Origin: Streptococcus sp. LPB0220
Lineage (GTDB): Bacteria > Bacillota > Bacilli > Lactobacillales > Streptococcaceae
DNA length: 64,000 nucleotides
NCBI RefSeq assembly: GCF_008727815.1
Contig: NZ_CP044230.1
Span: 1,658,001 to 1,722,000, forward strand
Direction: 5' to 3'
Shown here: piece after piece, positions 34,581 to 44,209 of the stretch
Numbering within the stretch: the first letter of the stretch is position 1
How the letters are laid out: each line of letters opens with the position of its first letter
The notes under the pieces: model-generated
The model's input: only the letters and a program-made list of their open reading frames with translations
Database searches by the model: none
Told to the model about the DNA's origin: nothing
Program-made: the position numbers and the translations under genes

Positions 34581-35693
34581 TTATTCTTCACCTGTATAGT
34601 CACGAGGAATCCGATCACTCAAGAGACAGACCACTTCATAATTAATGGTCCCACGGTAATCTGCAACCTCTGTTGCCGTAATTTCTTTTTCTCCATCTCG
34701 GCCAATTAGGGTAACCTTGGTCCCCAGAGGCAATTCTTCTGGAAGGCGAACAGTAATCTGATCCATCGAAACGCGACCAACAATAGGACAATAGTCCCCC
34801 TTAATCAGCACATGGAAATTTTGCATTTCCCGGATCCAACCATCCGCATAGCCAATAGGTATCGTCCCGATCCATTGGGGTTCTTCCGTCGTATAGGTTG
34901 CTCCGTAGCCAATATCTTGACCAGCTTCTAACTGTTTCACATGAACTAACTCACTCACCAAACTCAAGGCTGGCTTGATTTCATAAGGCAAGGCTAACAC
35001 AGATCCGCTCGGATTCAAACCGTACATGACATCTCCCAAGCGCACAGCTGTGAAAATCGTATCCGCATGCCACAAAGAAGTGGCTGAATTACTCGCATGG
35101 ACAATAGGAGGAAGGATTTCAAGAGCAGCCAATACTTCTTTGAAAAACTGGTATTGCGCTTGAAATTTTCGATCATCTGCCTCATCTGCTGTTGCAAAAT
35201 GAGTAAAGATCCCTTCAATTTCAGCTCCAGCTGCTAAGAGGAGGCGTTCAGCCTCTTTGATATCTTCGATTCTTCGGAATCCAATCCGCCCCATTCCTGA
35301 ATCCACCTTGATATGGATCTTCAATCCTGAAAGATCTGCTTCTTGTCCAAGCAATTGATCCAACCAAGCAAGACTCGCCACCGTTAAGCGGATGTCATGC
35401 TCTTTGGCTAGATTCACTGTTTCACTTGGCACAACTCCCAAAATCAAAATAGGGTGTTGCAAGCCTTCTTCACGGATTTCGAGGGCTTCATCCATATTGG
35501 AAACACAAAAACCATCTACCTGAGGCGCCAATTTTTTGGTCACCGCAACGACCCCATGACCATAGGCGTTGGCCTTGACGACTGCATATTTCAAGGCTTG
35601 ACTTGGAATATGGTCACTGACTTGTTGCACATTAAAGGCAATGGCATCCAAATCGACTCTAGCAACAGTTGGTCTATGTTTACTTGCTTTCAT
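34581..35693 (-). CDS. alr: Alanine racemase
   Basis: A 370-aa PLP enzyme that makes D-alanine for peptidoglycan and teichoic acid. The Schiff-base lysine is Lys40 in [25 protein letters not shown] and the catalytic Tyr in [11 protein letters not shown] are present, and the C-terminal beta domain holds [10 protein letters not shown]. The frame extends to 35714, but ATG at 35693 follows GGAGGAAG and gives the usual length. It overlaps acpS by 14 bp, implying coupled translation. Confidence 0.96.
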   Translation of the reverse strand: MKASKHRPTVARVDLDAIAFNVQQVSDHIPSQALKYAVVKANAYGHGVVAVTKKLAPQVDGFCVSNMDEALEIREEGLQHPILILGVVPSETVNLAKEHDIRLTVASLAWLDQLLGQEADLSGLKIHIKVDSGMGRIGFRRIEDIKEAERLLLAAGAEIEGIFTHFATADEADDRKFQAQYQFFKEVLAALEILPPIVHASNSATSLWHADTIFTAVRLGDVMYGLNPSGSVLALPYEIKPALSLVSELVHVKQLEAGQDIGYGATYTTEEPQWIGTIPIGYADGWIREMQNFHVLIKGDYCPIVGRVSMDQITVRLPEELPLGTKVTLIGRDGEKEITATEVADYRGTINYEVVCLLSDRIPRDYTGEE

Positions 35694-36045
35694 TTTCTTC
35701 CTCCAAAATGACACTGGTCGACACTAGGTCTCCCTTATGACTGATCGAAATCCATACCTTCCCAGAAAAAGGAGACTTGGAAAAATAGGGAGCTCCGTGG
35801 GCATCATTTAAAATTTCTAAATCTTGAAAACCAACTGGTCCAATCCCTGTTCCCATTGCCTTTGAAAAGGCTTCTTTGGCGGACCATCGGCCCGTTAAAT
35901 ATTCCATTTTCCGTTTTCCAGACAATTCCTCAAAGCGCTCTCGCTCAGCCTCGGTTAAGACTTTTTCAGCGAATCGAGTATTCTTCTGATAGGCTTTTTC
36001 AATCGCAGCGATCGATTCGATATCGATGCCATGTCCTTTGATCAT
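35680..36045 (-). CDS. acpS: Holo-[acyl-carrier-protein] synthase
   Basis: A 121-aa phosphopantetheinyl transferase that activates the fatty-acid acyl carrier protein using CoA. Magnesium-binding residues are in HGIDIESI (Asp8) and [14 protein letters not shown] (Glu in KEAFSKA). [16 protein letters not shown] is the family's conserved C-terminal strand. It lies between aroF and alr as in other streptococci. Confidence 0.95.
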   Translation of the reverse strand: MIKGHGIDIESIAAIEKAYQKNTRFAEKVLTEAERERFEELSGKRKMEYLTGRWSAKEAFSKAMGTGIGPVGFQDLEILNDAHGAPYFSKSPFSGKVWISISHKGDLVSTSVILEEENESK

Positions 36046-36132
36046 CTTGTTTTATCCTTATTTATTGTTTCAGTATCGTTTTTACTGACAAAAGAGAAGG
36101 GGCTAAAGAATCACTCCTTCCGCCCCTGCCTT

Positions 36133-37161
36133 TTACTTATTCATCGTTGCAATTTCTTTGACCAAGGCCTGTGTTTTTTCCCAACCTAGGCAAGGGTCTG
36201 TGATGGATTGTCCATAAACCACTGGTTCATTTTGACGGCCATCTTCTAGATAGGATTCAATCATGAAACCACGAACTAAAGTTGCCAAATCCTTGTTCCA
36301 AGCACGGTTCATCATGGTTTCTCTCACGATGCGTACTTGCTCTTCGAATTGTTTGCCAGAATTGTCATGGTTGGTATCCACCAGGATGAAGGGATGTTGC
36401 AAGCCCATTTCGCTATAGCGTTTTGCTGCCGCTAGCAAATCTTCATAATGGTAGTTTGGAATATTCTTACCACTTGCATCCAAGCCTCCACGAAGGATCG
36501 CATGAGCTAAAGGATTTCCTGATGTTTCCACTGCTTGGGCATTGAACAAAAAGTTTTGAGGATGTTGGGCTGCATAAATCGCATTAAACATGACAGAAAG
36601 ATTTCCAGAGGTTGGATTCTTCATGCCTGTCGGAGCAGAGATCCCACTAGATACAAAGCGGTGCTCCTGGTCTTCAACTGAACGCGCTCCAATGGCATGA
36701 TAAGAAATTAAATCTTCAACATACGGAAGACTTGCTGGATAAAGCAACTCATCCGCAGTTGTCAAACCAGTTTCTGTAATCACACGGTAGTGGAGATGTC
36801 GGACCGCTTTCAAACCGTCCACAAAGCTTGGTGCTGCATGTGTATCTGGTTGGTGCATCAAGCCTTTATAGCCATCCCCATTGGTCCGAGGCTTAGCCGT
36901 ATAGACCCGCATCACAATGAAAATCTGATCTTTGACTTGCTCTTGTAAGTCTGCCAAGCGACGGGCATAGTCCATCACAGCTTCTTCATTATCAGAAGAG
37001 CAAGGCCCGATCACAAGAAGGATCCGTTGGTCTTCTCCTTTGATAATAGCTTCCAATTCTCGATCACGCGCTTCTTTACGCTCCAAGGCTGGACCTTCCA
37101 AGCGGTAAAGCGAAGTGATCTCTTGCTCATCAATCTTATTGCTCTTCGTAATGAATACCAT
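36133..37161 (-). CDS. aroF: 3-deoxy-7-phosphoheptulonate synthase (DAHP synthase, AroG/AroF type I)
   Basis: A 342-aa type I alpha DAHP synthase, the first step of the shikimate pathway, joining phosphoenolpyruvate and erythrose-4-phosphate. Seen: LLVIGPCSSDNEEA with the metal Cys, MRVYTAKPRTNGDGYKGLMHQP, GARSVEDQEHR, GNLSVMFNAIYAA and DTNHDNSGKQ. Start has AAGGAGG. First of the aroF-acpS-alr group; in pneumococci two such genes are in tandem, here only one. The aroF/aroG naming is arbitrary from sequence. Confidence 0.93.
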   Translation of the reverse strand: MVFITKSNKIDEQEITSLYRLEGPALERKEARDRELEAIIKGEDQRILLVIGPCSSDNEEAVMDYARRLADLQEQVKDQIFIVMRVYTAKPRTNGDGYKGLMHQPDTHAAPSFVDGLKAVRHLHYRVITETGLTTADELLYPASLPYVEDLISYHAIGARSVEDQEHRFVSSGISAPTGMKNPTSGNLSVMFNAIYAAQHPQNFLFNAQAVETSGNPLAHAILRGGLDASGKNIPNYHYEDLLAAAKRYSEMGLQHPFILVDTNHDNSGKQFEEQVRIVRETMMNRAWNKDLATLVRGFMIESYLEDGRQNEPVVYGQSITDPCLGWEKTQALVKEIATMNK

Positions 37162-37213
37162 ACGGCCTCCTTATGCTAGCTAGACCCATCCTCTTTATAT
37201 TTCAGAGGAGCTC

Positions 37214-39733
37214 TTAAAATTTACGTCCGTGACAGTTTTTAAATTTCTTGCCTGAACCACAAGGGCACAAATCGTTGCGTTTCACTTGTGACAAGTCAAT
37301 ATCTGCTGGAATATCTTGTTGTTGCGCTGCAATGTTGCGCGTCGCAGTTGTTGAAATACTGTGTTCCGTACGTGGACGTTCTTGTTCGTGAATTTGGGCT
37401 TTCATCATGAGACGAGTCACATCAAATTCAATCGATCCGATCATATCGTTAAACATACGGAAACTTTCTGATTGGTATTCTACCACTGGGTTATTTTGCG
37501 CATACCCACGGAGTCCAACCGCATTTCGCAATTGATCCAAAGCATCGATATGGTCCGTCCACTTGCTGTCCACCACACGAAGGATCAAGACTTTTTGGAA
37601 TTCTTGCACAGACTCTTCGTCACGCAATTTCGCTACTTGGCTAGCATAGATTTCTTCTGCACGTGCATACAAGTAATCGATAACTTCCTTGTCAGATTTT
37701 CCTTCAATATCGCTTGCAGAAATCGTATCTTCCGGAACCAAATTGTATTTGGCAAAGTTCAGAATCGCTTCAACGCGTTCTTCCTTGCTTGAGTGGCTGG
37801 CTCCTTCAACAATCCGTTTGATGGTCCGTTTGATCATGGCCTTGATTTCAGGTGCTAAATCACGGTTAGCAGTGATGACATCATAGCGTTCAGCGTAGAT
37901 AATTTCCCGTTGTTCCCGCATCACGTCATCGTATTGAAGGACTTGTTTACGGGTATCGTAGTTGTTTCCTTCAACCCGTTTTTGAGCACCCTCTACTTGA
38001 CGGGTGAACATGTTTGAACGGATTACCGATTCTTCTTCGCTCAACTTGAAGCGATCAAGCACTGCTTTGATCCGTTCAGAACCGAAACGACGCATCAATT
38101 CATCTTCAAGAGACAAGTAGAATTGAGATTCACCTGGATCCCCTTGACGTCCTGAACGTCCACGAAGCTGGTTATCGATCCGACGGCTTTCGTGACGTTC
38201 TGTCCCGATGACACAAAGTCCACCGAGTTCGCGAACACCTTCACCAAGCTTGATATCGGTACCACGTCCGGCCATGTTGGTCGCAATGGTAACAGCACCA
38301 CGTTGACCAGCGTTCATGATGATTTGCGCTTCTTTGTAGTGGTTTTTCGCATTCAAAACTTCGTGAGGGACACCTGCTTGAACCAACAATTGAGAAAGGT
38401 AATCACTGGTTTCAACGGCAACGGTACCGACTAGGACTGGTTGACCTTTTTCATGACGAGACTTGACATCTTCCACAACAGCCTTGAATTTTGATTTCAA
38501 GCTTGGGTAGAGAAGGTCTGGATGGTCAATACGAGCAATCGGACGGTTGGTTGGAATTGGAATCACGCGAATGTTATAAATTTCACGGAATTCTTCTTCT
38601 TCAGTTTTCCCTGTTCCTGTCATCCCTGACAACTTCTTGTACATACGGAAGAGGTTTTGGTAAGTAATCGACGCAGATGTTTTGGTTTCTTCTTGAACTG
38701 GAACACCTTCTTTGGCTTCGATCGCTTGGTGAAGACCATCAGAATAACGACGTCCTTCCATGGTCCGACCAGTAAATTGGTCGACGATCAAGATTTCTTG
38801 ATCTTCGCTGACCACATAGTCGATATCCAAAATCATGATGTAGTTGGCACGAAGGGCATTGTCGATAAAGTGAGTCAAAGCTACGTTTTCAATATCGTAT
38901 AAGTTTTCAAGATTAAAGTAGCTTTCTGCCTTATCGATTCCTGAATCAGACAAACCGATGGTTTTAGATGGGACATCGATAATGTAATCGTCCTCTGTCA
39001 AGGTCTTCACATAAGCATCCGCCATGTGATAGAGCTGGCTCGTATCAGAAGCTGTCTGACCAGAAACGATCAACGGAGTACGGGCTTCGTCAATCAAGAT
39101 GGAGTCTACCTCATCGACCAAGGCATAGTTCAATGGACGTTGAACCATGTTTTCTGCACGCACAACCATGTTGTCACGCAAGTAGTCAAAACCAATCTCT
39201 GAGTTGGTTGAGTATGTGATATCACAGAGGTAAGCTTCTTTTTTCTCAGCTGGAGATTTTGCTGCAAGGTTGATCCCTACTGAAAGGCCAAGCCATGAGT
39301 AAAGTTCTCCCATCTCTGTTGCATCCCGCTCTGTCAAGTATTCATTGACGGTAACAACGTGTACCCCTTTGCCAGACAAGGCATTCAAGTATACCGGCAT
39401 GGTGGCTGTCAGGGTTTTTCCTTCCCCTGTACGCATCTCTGGAACGTCACCATGGTGAAGGACGATTCCCCCCATGACCTGAACCTTGTATGGGAACAAA
39501 CCAAGAACCCGTTTTGCAGCTTCACGAACAACTGCAAAAGCCTCGTACAAGAGATCATCCAAAGACTCACCATCTTGGTAGCGTTGCTTAAACTCAACTG
39601 TTTTCGCTTTTAATTCGTCATCCGTCAAAGCTGCCATTTGGTCTTCATAAGAAAAGACCTTGTCAGCCATTTTTTCAAGGCGTTTGATTTCGCCTCGATC
39701 ATTTTCAATAATTGTTTTTAATAAATTTGCCAT
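37214..39733 (-). CDS. secA: Preprotein translocase ATPase SecA (housekeeping SecA1)
   Basis: An 839-aa motor that drives secretion through SecYEG. Walker A is in [14 protein letters not shown], the DEAD-like motif is [16 protein letters not shown], and [12 protein letters not shown] and [17 protein letters not shown] lie in the second nucleotide fold. The C-terminal zinc-binding tail [14 protein letters not shown] has Cys823, Cys825, Cys834 and His835. This tail and length mark it as SecA1, not the shorter SecA2 that would accompany gtfA/gtfB. Monocistronic with its own promoter. Confidence 0.97.
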   Translation of the reverse strand: MANLLKTIIENDRGEIKRLEKMADKVFSYEDQMAALTDDELKAKTVEFKQRYQDGESLDDLLYEAFAVVREAAKRVLGLFPYKVQVMGGIVLHHGDVPEMRTGEGKTLTATMPVYLNALSGKGVHVVTVNEYLTERDATEMGELYSWLGLSVGINLAAKSPAEKKEAYLCDITYSTNSEIGFDYLRDNMVVRAENMVQRPLNYALVDEVDSILIDEARTPLIVSGQTASDTSQLYHMADAYVKTLTEDDYIIDVPSKTIGLSDSGIDKAESYFNLENLYDIENVALTHFIDNALRANYIMILDIDYVVSEDQEILIVDQFTGRTMEGRRYSDGLHQAIEAKEGVPVQEETKTSASITYQNLFRMYKKLSGMTGTGKTEEEEFREIYNIRVIPIPTNRPIARIDHPDLLYPSLKSKFKAVVEDVKSRHEKGQPVLVGTVAVETSDYLSQLLVQAGVPHEVLNAKNHYKEAQIIMNAGQRGAVTIATNMAGRGTDIKLGEGVRELGGLCVIGTERHESRRIDNQLRGRSGRQGDPGESQFYLSLEDELMRRFGSERIKAVLDRFKLSEEESVIRSNMFTRQVEGAQKRVEGNNYDTRKQVLQYDDVMREQREIIYAERYDVITANRDLAPEIKAMIKRTIKRIVEGASHSSKEERVEAILNFAKYNLVPEDTISASDIEGKSDKEVIDYLYARAEEIYASQVAKLRDEESVQEFQKVLILRVVDSKWTDHIDALDQLRNAVGLRGYAQNNPVVEYQSESFRMFNDMIGSIEFDVTRLMMKAQIHEQERPRTEHSISTTATRNIAAQQQDIPADIDLSQVKRNDLCPCGSGKKFKNCHGRKF

Positions 39734-39778
39734 TTTTTTCCTTACTTTGAATTTTTCAAAATCTAAAATGTTCTTTTT

Positions 39779-39807
39779 ATTCTAGCATTTTTTAAACATT
39801 TTTTCAA
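39779..39807 (-). promoter_or_regulatory. secA promoter
   Basis: Minus-strand -35 TTGAAA (39802-39807), 17-bp spacer, extended -10 TGCTAGAAT (hexamer 39779-39784). The leader contains a small TTTGAA/TTCAAA hairpin before the AAGGA ribosome site. Confidence 0.65.
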
Positions 39808-39864
39808 GATCAAGGCTGTATCTTACAAGACTTTCGAGTGGTTTTTTTCGTGTAAGAAAATCCA

Positions 39865-39894
39865 AAAAGATGCCTGCTCAAGCAGACATCTTTT
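39865..39894 (-). terminator. Terminator of the KimA-like transporter gene
   Basis: Minus strand AAAAGATGTCTGCT-tg-AGCAGGCATCTTTT, a 14-bp stem with one G-U pair, followed by TTGG; A and T runs on both sides. Confidence 0.8.
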
Positions 39895-39907
39895 CTATAT
39901 ACGGTGT

Positions 39908-41752
39908 TTATTCAGACAAATGGTAAGAATAGCTTGCCACAACCACTTCTTCATGCCAACGAAGTGCATACTTCAATTTCAAACTCATTTGGTTGTGGAG
40001 AATATTTTGCCAATGTTTTTTAGGAATAAATTGAGGGACTAAGACTGTAACGGTGTTGCCTTTTTCCTTGGCCTCCTCAGCTACTTTTGAGACAAATTCA
40101 ACTGTTGGCTGGATAATATCCCGGTAACTCGTCATGACATTTTCAAAGCGAATATGAGGGAAATAATGCTTAAATTCTTCCGCCACTTCCGCATCTTTAA
40201 CCTTGGTTTCTTCCGTTGAGACGTGCATAGCTATAACATCGTTTCCTAGGCTATTTGCATAACTCATAGCTCCCACACTTACCTGAGTGACATTCCCAAC
40301 AAGGACAATCACGGTATTGCCCGCATAACTTGTCTTTTCAATCTTACCTCCCAAGCGCAATTGAGCCGCAACTTTATCATAGTGATTACGGATACTCAAG
40401 AACATCCAAAGCAAGAGACCAATAATAGGGAAGAAGGGCCAGATCTCACGCAAACGGAATAATAAGAGGATCAAGACAATCCCATAACAGATGGCTGCCC
40501 CCAGGATATTGGCAAGCGAATACTTAAGAAATCCTTTTTGATATTGGCGTTTCCAGTGGATCACCATCCCTGTTTGAGAAAGGGCAAAAGGAATGAAGAC
40601 CCCGATGGTATAAAGCGGAATCAAGCTTTCTGTTTGCCCATCAAAAATCAAGAGCAAGACGATGGCACCAATCGCCAAGGTCAAAATCCCATTAGAATAG
40701 CCCAGACGATCCCCTTTTTCCATATACATGTGTGGCATGTATTTATTTTTTGCCATGTTAAAGGCCAACATTGGAAAGGCTGAGAAACCGGTATTAGCCG
40801 CAACTGCCAAGATCAAGGCTGTTGATAATTGGAAGACGTAAAAGAAGGCTTGTCCAACTGGGGAATTCCCTAAGATGGCTTGGGCCATTTGGGCTAGAGT
40901 TGTTACCCCTTTAGCCGGAACGACACCCACCCAGTAATTGAGGAAGGTAATCCCTGCAAACATGATCCCCAAAATCAAAGCCATAATGGTCAAGGTAGAA
41001 GCTGCATTCTTTGCTTTTGGTTTCTTAAAGAAAGGAACCGAATTGGAGATAGCTTCAACACCTGTTAGGGAAGCTGATCCACTTGTAAAGGCCCTCAATA
41101 AGAGAATGACACTAACCCCTGAAATGGTTTGACCCACATGAGCAGTTGCGTTATAGGCCAAATGGCCCGTCAAAATTTGGATCACACCATAGCCAATCAA
41201 GGCAATAGTACTGACAATGAACAGGTAGACCGGAATCATCAACGATGTGGCCGATTCGCGCAGTCCCCGAAGGTTCATCAGCATCAAAATCAAGACCAAC
41301 AAAATGGAAATGTGAAGATTATAAGGATGAAGAGATGGAATCGCTGACGTGATGGCATCTGCACCGGAAGAAACAGATACCGCTACTGTCAGCATGTAGT
41401 CGACCAAGAGACTGCCACCAGCGATCAATCCCGCTTTGGGAGACAAATTCTCCGTAGTCACCATGTAGGCCCCTCCCCCTTGAGGGTAGGCATGAATGAC
41501 CTGACGATAAGAAATCGTTAAACTAGCTAGAAGAACCAGGACCACAATCCCAATCGGAATGGACCACCAAATGGCTCCCGCTGATACGGTCATCAAGACC
41601 AAGATAACTTGCTCTGGACCATAGGCAATAGAAGAAAGTGCGTCACTAGAGAGCATGGCCAAGGCCTGCATTTTCCCTAGCAATCCGCCTTCACCTTCTA
41701 CACCAGATTTCAACGGACGGCCAATAAACCATTTTTTCAATGTTGAAAACAT
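39908..41752 (-). CDS. KimA-like potassium importer (APC superfamily)
   Basis: A 614-aa membrane transporter closely resembling Bacillus KimA (YdaO), a high-affinity K+/H+ symporter inhibited by c-di-AMP. Shared stretches include MQALAMLSSDALSSIAYGPE, GGSLLVDYMLTVAVSVSSGA, AISNSVPFFKKPKAKNAA and VPQFIPKKHWQNILHNQMS. About twelve membrane helices span residues 30-460; the remaining C-terminal ~150 residues are cytoplasmic and alpha/beta. Substrate by homology only; a general amino-acid permease is less likely. A promoter and a terminator-like hairpin precede it. Confidence 0.8.
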   Translation of the reverse strand: MFSTLKKWFIGRPLKSGVEGEGGLLGKMQALAMLSSDALSSIAYGPEQVILVLMTVSAGAIWWSIPIGIVVLVLLASLTISYRQVIHAYPQGGGAYMVTTENLSPKAGLIAGGSLLVDYMLTVAVSVSSGADAITSAIPSLHPYNLHISILLVLILMLMNLRGLRESATSLMIPVYLFIVSTIALIGYGVIQILTGHLAYNATAHVGQTISGVSVILLLRAFTSGSASLTGVEAISNSVPFFKKPKAKNAASTLTIMALILGIMFAGITFLNYWVGVVPAKGVTTLAQMAQAILGNSPVGQAFFYVFQLSTALILAVAANTGFSAFPMLAFNMAKNKYMPHMYMEKGDRLGYSNGILTLAIGAIVLLLIFDGQTESLIPLYTIGVFIPFALSQTGMVIHWKRQYQKGFLKYSLANILGAAICYGIVLILLLFRLREIWPFFPIIGLLLWMFLSIRNHYDKVAAQLRLGGKIEKTSYAGNTVIVLVGNVTQVSVGAMSYANSLGNDVIAMHVSTEETKVKDAEVAEEFKHYFPHIRFENVMTSYRDIIQPTVEFVSKVAEEAKEKGNTVTVLVPQFIPKKHWQNILHNQMSLKLKYALRWHEEVVVASYSYHLSE

Positions 41753-41764
41753 AAAAAACTCCTT

Positions 41765-41848
41765 GAAAAAAAGATCATGAGGCCGGGAATTCCCTGCCTC
41801 TTTTCATAAAACAGGGGTTATTCTACTCCTTTTTTTCAAGACTGTCAA
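41765..41848 (-). promoter_or_regulatory. kimA-like promoter and leader terminator (candidate attenuator)
   Basis: Minus-strand -35 TTGACA (41843-41848), 17-bp spacer, -10 TAGAAT (41820-41825). In the ~65-base leader, GAGGC-GGGA pairs with TCCC-GCCTC (41779-41800) and a seven-T run follows, all before the AAGGAG ribosome site. This is a complete intrinsic terminator inside the 5' leader, as in attenuation or riboswitch control. No c-di-AMP riboswitch aptamer fits in so short a leader. Confidence 0.55.
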
Positions 41849-41945
41849 CCAAAATTATGAAATTTTCATAAAGTTTTCATTGTGGTCATTCATTCAAGCT
41901 CTCTTAGATCGGTCCGCTTCTTTTCAAATTGATCCAGCAAAAAAC

Positions 41946-42120
41946 GAGGCTGGGACAAAAATCCTAGCCTCTCAATTATTTTTGGATTGTCGAGCAAGAC
42001 GCAGTGGTTGAGTGGGCTCTACTACGCTGATTTCATCAGCTTTTACAGCCCTACTCAACTGTGCGGAGGTGGGACGACGAAATCGAATTCTAACGAATTA
42101 CCGATTTCTGTCCCACTCTC
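41946..42120 (+). repeat. Structured three-hairpin repeat, copy 2
   Basis: Differs from copy 1 at only two positions within the shared ~175 bp (hairpin-1 loop region and linker). The right end, hairpin 3 plus TTTTTT, abuts the 3' end of the MerR regulator gene, and its left end has a minus-strand T-run (GTTTTTT), so it can terminate both ways. It lies between the MerR gene and the promoter of the KimA-like gene. Confidence 0.9.
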
Positions 42121-42126
42121 ACTTTT

Positions 42127-42867
42127 TTATTTTGCTCGATTTTCGACATAAAAGGCAATAACATCCGAAGTGTACTGGGCTGTGCCAGCTCCAAACTTGT
42201 CGATGTTTTCCTTGAATTCTGGATTATAGACATAGCCTTTGCCGATATGGCCAAAAACCTCTATAGAGCAGTCAAATCCATACGTTCGAATCGCGTCTAA
42301 AAGTTTGGCGGCTTGATCTTGGTTTTCATTTGCTGATACGGGTAGTCCATCTTTGAGATTTTGAGCCAAAGCTTGAAAAACTTGGTTGAAGACTTCCGTA
42401 GCCTCATCTTCACGCCCCTTTTGGCGCTCGAGAGCCTGGTCCATGACTTCTTGACCATATTTCTCTACTGCTTCTTGGTGGTATTTTTGATTGTCTTGAT
42501 AGCTAAATCCAGTGAATTTTTCCTCAATGGTCATTTTTCTTTCTCCTTTTTGTTCTTGAATGGTTTTTTGCAAGGTGGCAATCAAGGTATCCAGATGTTG
42601 CCTTTTTTGAGTCAAATAGTCCAACTGTTTGGTCAAATGGGGCAATAAGTTAGATTTTTCTTTGGCTAAGAGTTCTGCTATTTGGTCTAAGGAAAATCCT
42701 AGATACTTGTAGTAGAGAATCACCTGTAATCGTTCTAAATCTTCTTGACTGTATGTCCGATAACCATTTTCAGATTTCACAGGGACTAGAAGTCCTATCT
42801 TATCATAGTGGTGCAAGGTCTTGATAGAGACACCCGACAGCTCTGCAGCTTTTTTGATATGGTACAT
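42127..42867 (-). CDS. MerR-family regulator with TipAS-like effector domain
   Basis: A 246-aa TipAL-type activator. The N-terminal MerR winged HTH (MYHIKKAAELSGVSIKTLHHYDKIGLL, split here by family convention into HTH and wing; GYRTYSQEDLERLQVILYYK) is followed by a coiled coil (about 75-105) and a C-terminal TipAS antibiotic-recognition domain (EAVEKYGQEVMDQ, then GHIGKGYVYNPEF). Such proteins sense thiopeptides or other drugs. ATG at 42867 follows AAGGAGGA; the longer frame to 42978 is translated BOX repeat. The promoter with a 19-bp spacer suggests MerR-type autoregulation. Confidence 0.85.
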   Translation of the reverse strand: MYHIKKAAELSGVSIKTLHHYDKIGLLVPVKSENGYRTYSQEDLERLQVILYYKYLGFSLDQIAELLAKEKSNLLPHLTKQLDYLTQKRQHLDTLIATLQKTIQEQKGERKMTIEEKFTGFSYQDNQKYHQEAVEKYGQEVMDQALERQKGREDEATEVFNQVFQALAQNLKDGLPVSANENQDQAAKLLDAIRTYGFDCSIEVFGHIGKGYVYNPEFKENIDKFGAGTAQYTSDVIAFYVENRAK

Positions 42868-42880
42868 GATTTCCTCCTTG

Positions 42881-43028
42881 TACTCAATGAAAATCAAAGA
42901 GCAAACTAGGAAGCTAGCCGCAGGTTGCTCAAAGCACTGCTTTGAGGTTGTAGATAGAACTGACGAAGTAAGTAACATATATACGGTAAGGCGACGCTGA
43001 CGTGGTTTGAAGAGATTTTCGAAGAGTA
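42881..43028 (-). repeat. BOX element (boxA-boxB-boxC)
   Basis: On the minus strand, from 43028: boxA (TACTCTTCGAAAATCTCTTC, then the CGTCAGCGTCGCC core used in BOX typing), boxB (GTTACTTACTTCGTCAGTTC with AAAGCAGTGCTTTGAGC) and boxC (AACCTGCGGCTAGCTTCC to ATTTTCATTGAGTA). This is the classic pneumococcal-group BOX. It lies entirely between the merR -10 and its ribosome site, forming nearly the whole 5' leader. Confidence 0.93.
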
Positions 43029-43038
43029 TTACAAGGAT

Positions 43039-43069
43039 AGTATAATCCCTCCCCTTAGGTCAGAGTCAA
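43039..43069 (-). promoter_or_regulatory. merR promoter with 19-bp spacer and operator dyad
   Basis: Minus-strand -35 TTGACT (43064-43069) and -10 TATACT (43039-43044) are 19 bp apart, the over-long spacing that MerR-family activators correct by twisting DNA. The spacer holds an imperfect dyad, TCTGACC-taa-GGGGAGG. Confidence 0.7.
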
Positions 43070-43102
43070 GAATTTTTTTAAAAAATTTTTATACCAGATA
43101 AA

Positions 43103-43138
43103 AAAAGGCTTGAGTCACTCCACAGCATTAACTCAAAC
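43103..43138 (-). terminator. manA terminator
   Basis: Minus strand GGGTTTGAGT pairs with ACTCAAGCC, followed by TTTTTTT, just after the manA stop. Confidence 0.75.
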
Positions 43139-43149
43139 CCTTTCTTTTT

Positions 43150-44094
43150 TTATGGGTGACTCACGATCAATTCTAAACCTTGCCCTTCCAAATTCCAAGA
43201 TTCAACATCGCTTGGCAAGATAAAGTGACTTCCTTTTTGAATAGGATAATCCTTTCCATCTACAGTCAATTTCCCTTCTCCGGCTAAGACGCTCAATAAG
43301 CTGTAATCAGCAGTCTTTTCAAAATTAGCTTTTCCAGTAAGTTCCCACTTATAAACCGTAAAGAAATCACTGGCAACCAAGGTGGTCATTCGAAGATTAT
43401 CAACAACAACTATATCTGGATGGCTATTAGCTGGCTCACCGATGTTTAACACATCAATTGATTTTTCTAGATGAAGCTCCCGCAAGTTTCCTTGATCATC
43501 CTTGCGATCAAAATCATAAACCCGGTAGGTAGTGTCACTCGACTGTTGTGTTTCAAGAATCAAGATTCCAGATCCAATCGCGTGCATGGTCCCACTTGGC
43601 ACATAGAAGAAATCTCCAGCCTTGACCGGAACTTTTGTCAGCAAGGCATCCCAGTTTTTATCTTCGATTTGCTGGCGGAGTTCTTCTTTTGACTTGGCAT
43701 TGTGTCCATAGATAATCTCTGATCCTTCGTCAGCCGCAATCACATACCAGCACTCGGTTTTCCCAAGTTCTCCTTCATGCTCCATGGCATAGGTATCATC
43801 CGGGTGCACCTGTACACTAAGCCAGTCGTTAGCATCCAAAATCTTTGTTAATAAAGGAAAGACAGGCTCTTTACGATTACCGAATAATTCCCGATGTTCT
43901 TGATAGAGCTGGTCCAATCCCATTCCTTCGTATGGACCATTGGCTACTTTAGAAACTCCATGTGGATGGGCTGAAATCGCCCAAAATTCACCGACATGGT
44001 CGCTCGGAATTTCGTAACCAAATTCTTCTTTCAGACGAGTTCCTCCCCAAATTTTTTCCTGCATGACTGAATGTAAAAATAATGGTTGTCCCAT
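43150..44094 (-). CDS. manA: Mannose-6-phosphate isomerase, class I
   Basis: A 314-aa cupin-fold zinc enzyme that interconverts mannose-6-phosphate and fructose-6-phosphate. Zinc ligands are in VQVHPDDTYA (Gln, His) and the following Glu, and YVPSGTMHAIGSGILILE marks the second cupin strand and catalytic region. Length is typical of the short Gram-positive form. The frame extends to 44130, but ATG at 44094 follows GAGGAGGA. It is divergent from queG. Confidence 0.93.
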   Translation of the reverse strand: MGQPLFLHSVMQEKIWGGTRLKEEFGYEIPSDHVGEFWAISAHPHGVSKVANGPYEGMGLDQLYQEHRELFGNRKEPVFPLLTKILDANDWLSVQVHPDDTYAMEHEGELGKTECWYVIAADEGSEIIYGHNAKSKEELRQQIEDKNWDALLTKVPVKAGDFFYVPSGTMHAIGSGILILETQQSSDTTYRVYDFDRKDDQGNLRELHLEKSIDVLNIGEPANSHPDIVVVDNLRMTTLVASDFFTVYKWELTGKANFEKTADYSLLSVLAGEGKLTVDGKDYPIQKGSHFILPSDVESWNLEGQGLELIVSHP

Positions 44095-44173
44095 AATATC
44101 CTCCTCGCATTTCATGTTTCTATTATACAAAAAAAAGAAAGTTTTTGAAAGCCCTTTCTATCATTTTCCTCTC

Positions 44174-44202
44174 TCGCCAGAAACTTTATTTTTGTGTATA
44201 AT
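44174..44202 (+). promoter_or_regulatory. queG promoter placed for a leaderless start
   Basis: Plus-strand -10 TATAAT (44197-44202) with a weak -35 TCGCCA (44174-44179) 17 bp upstream. The expected transcription start (about 44209-44210) coincides with the queG ATG at 44210. Confidence 0.55.
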
Positions 44203-44209
44203 GAAAGGG

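Noticed and set aside
37214..39733. SecA as the accessory SecA2 partner of gtfA/gtfB
   Set aside because: Full 839-aa length and the C-terminal zinc-binding tail identify the housekeeping SecA1.
42868..42978. 37-residue N-terminal extension of the MerR protein
   Set aside because: It is translated boxC and boxB sequence; the ATG at 42867 has a perfect ribosome site.
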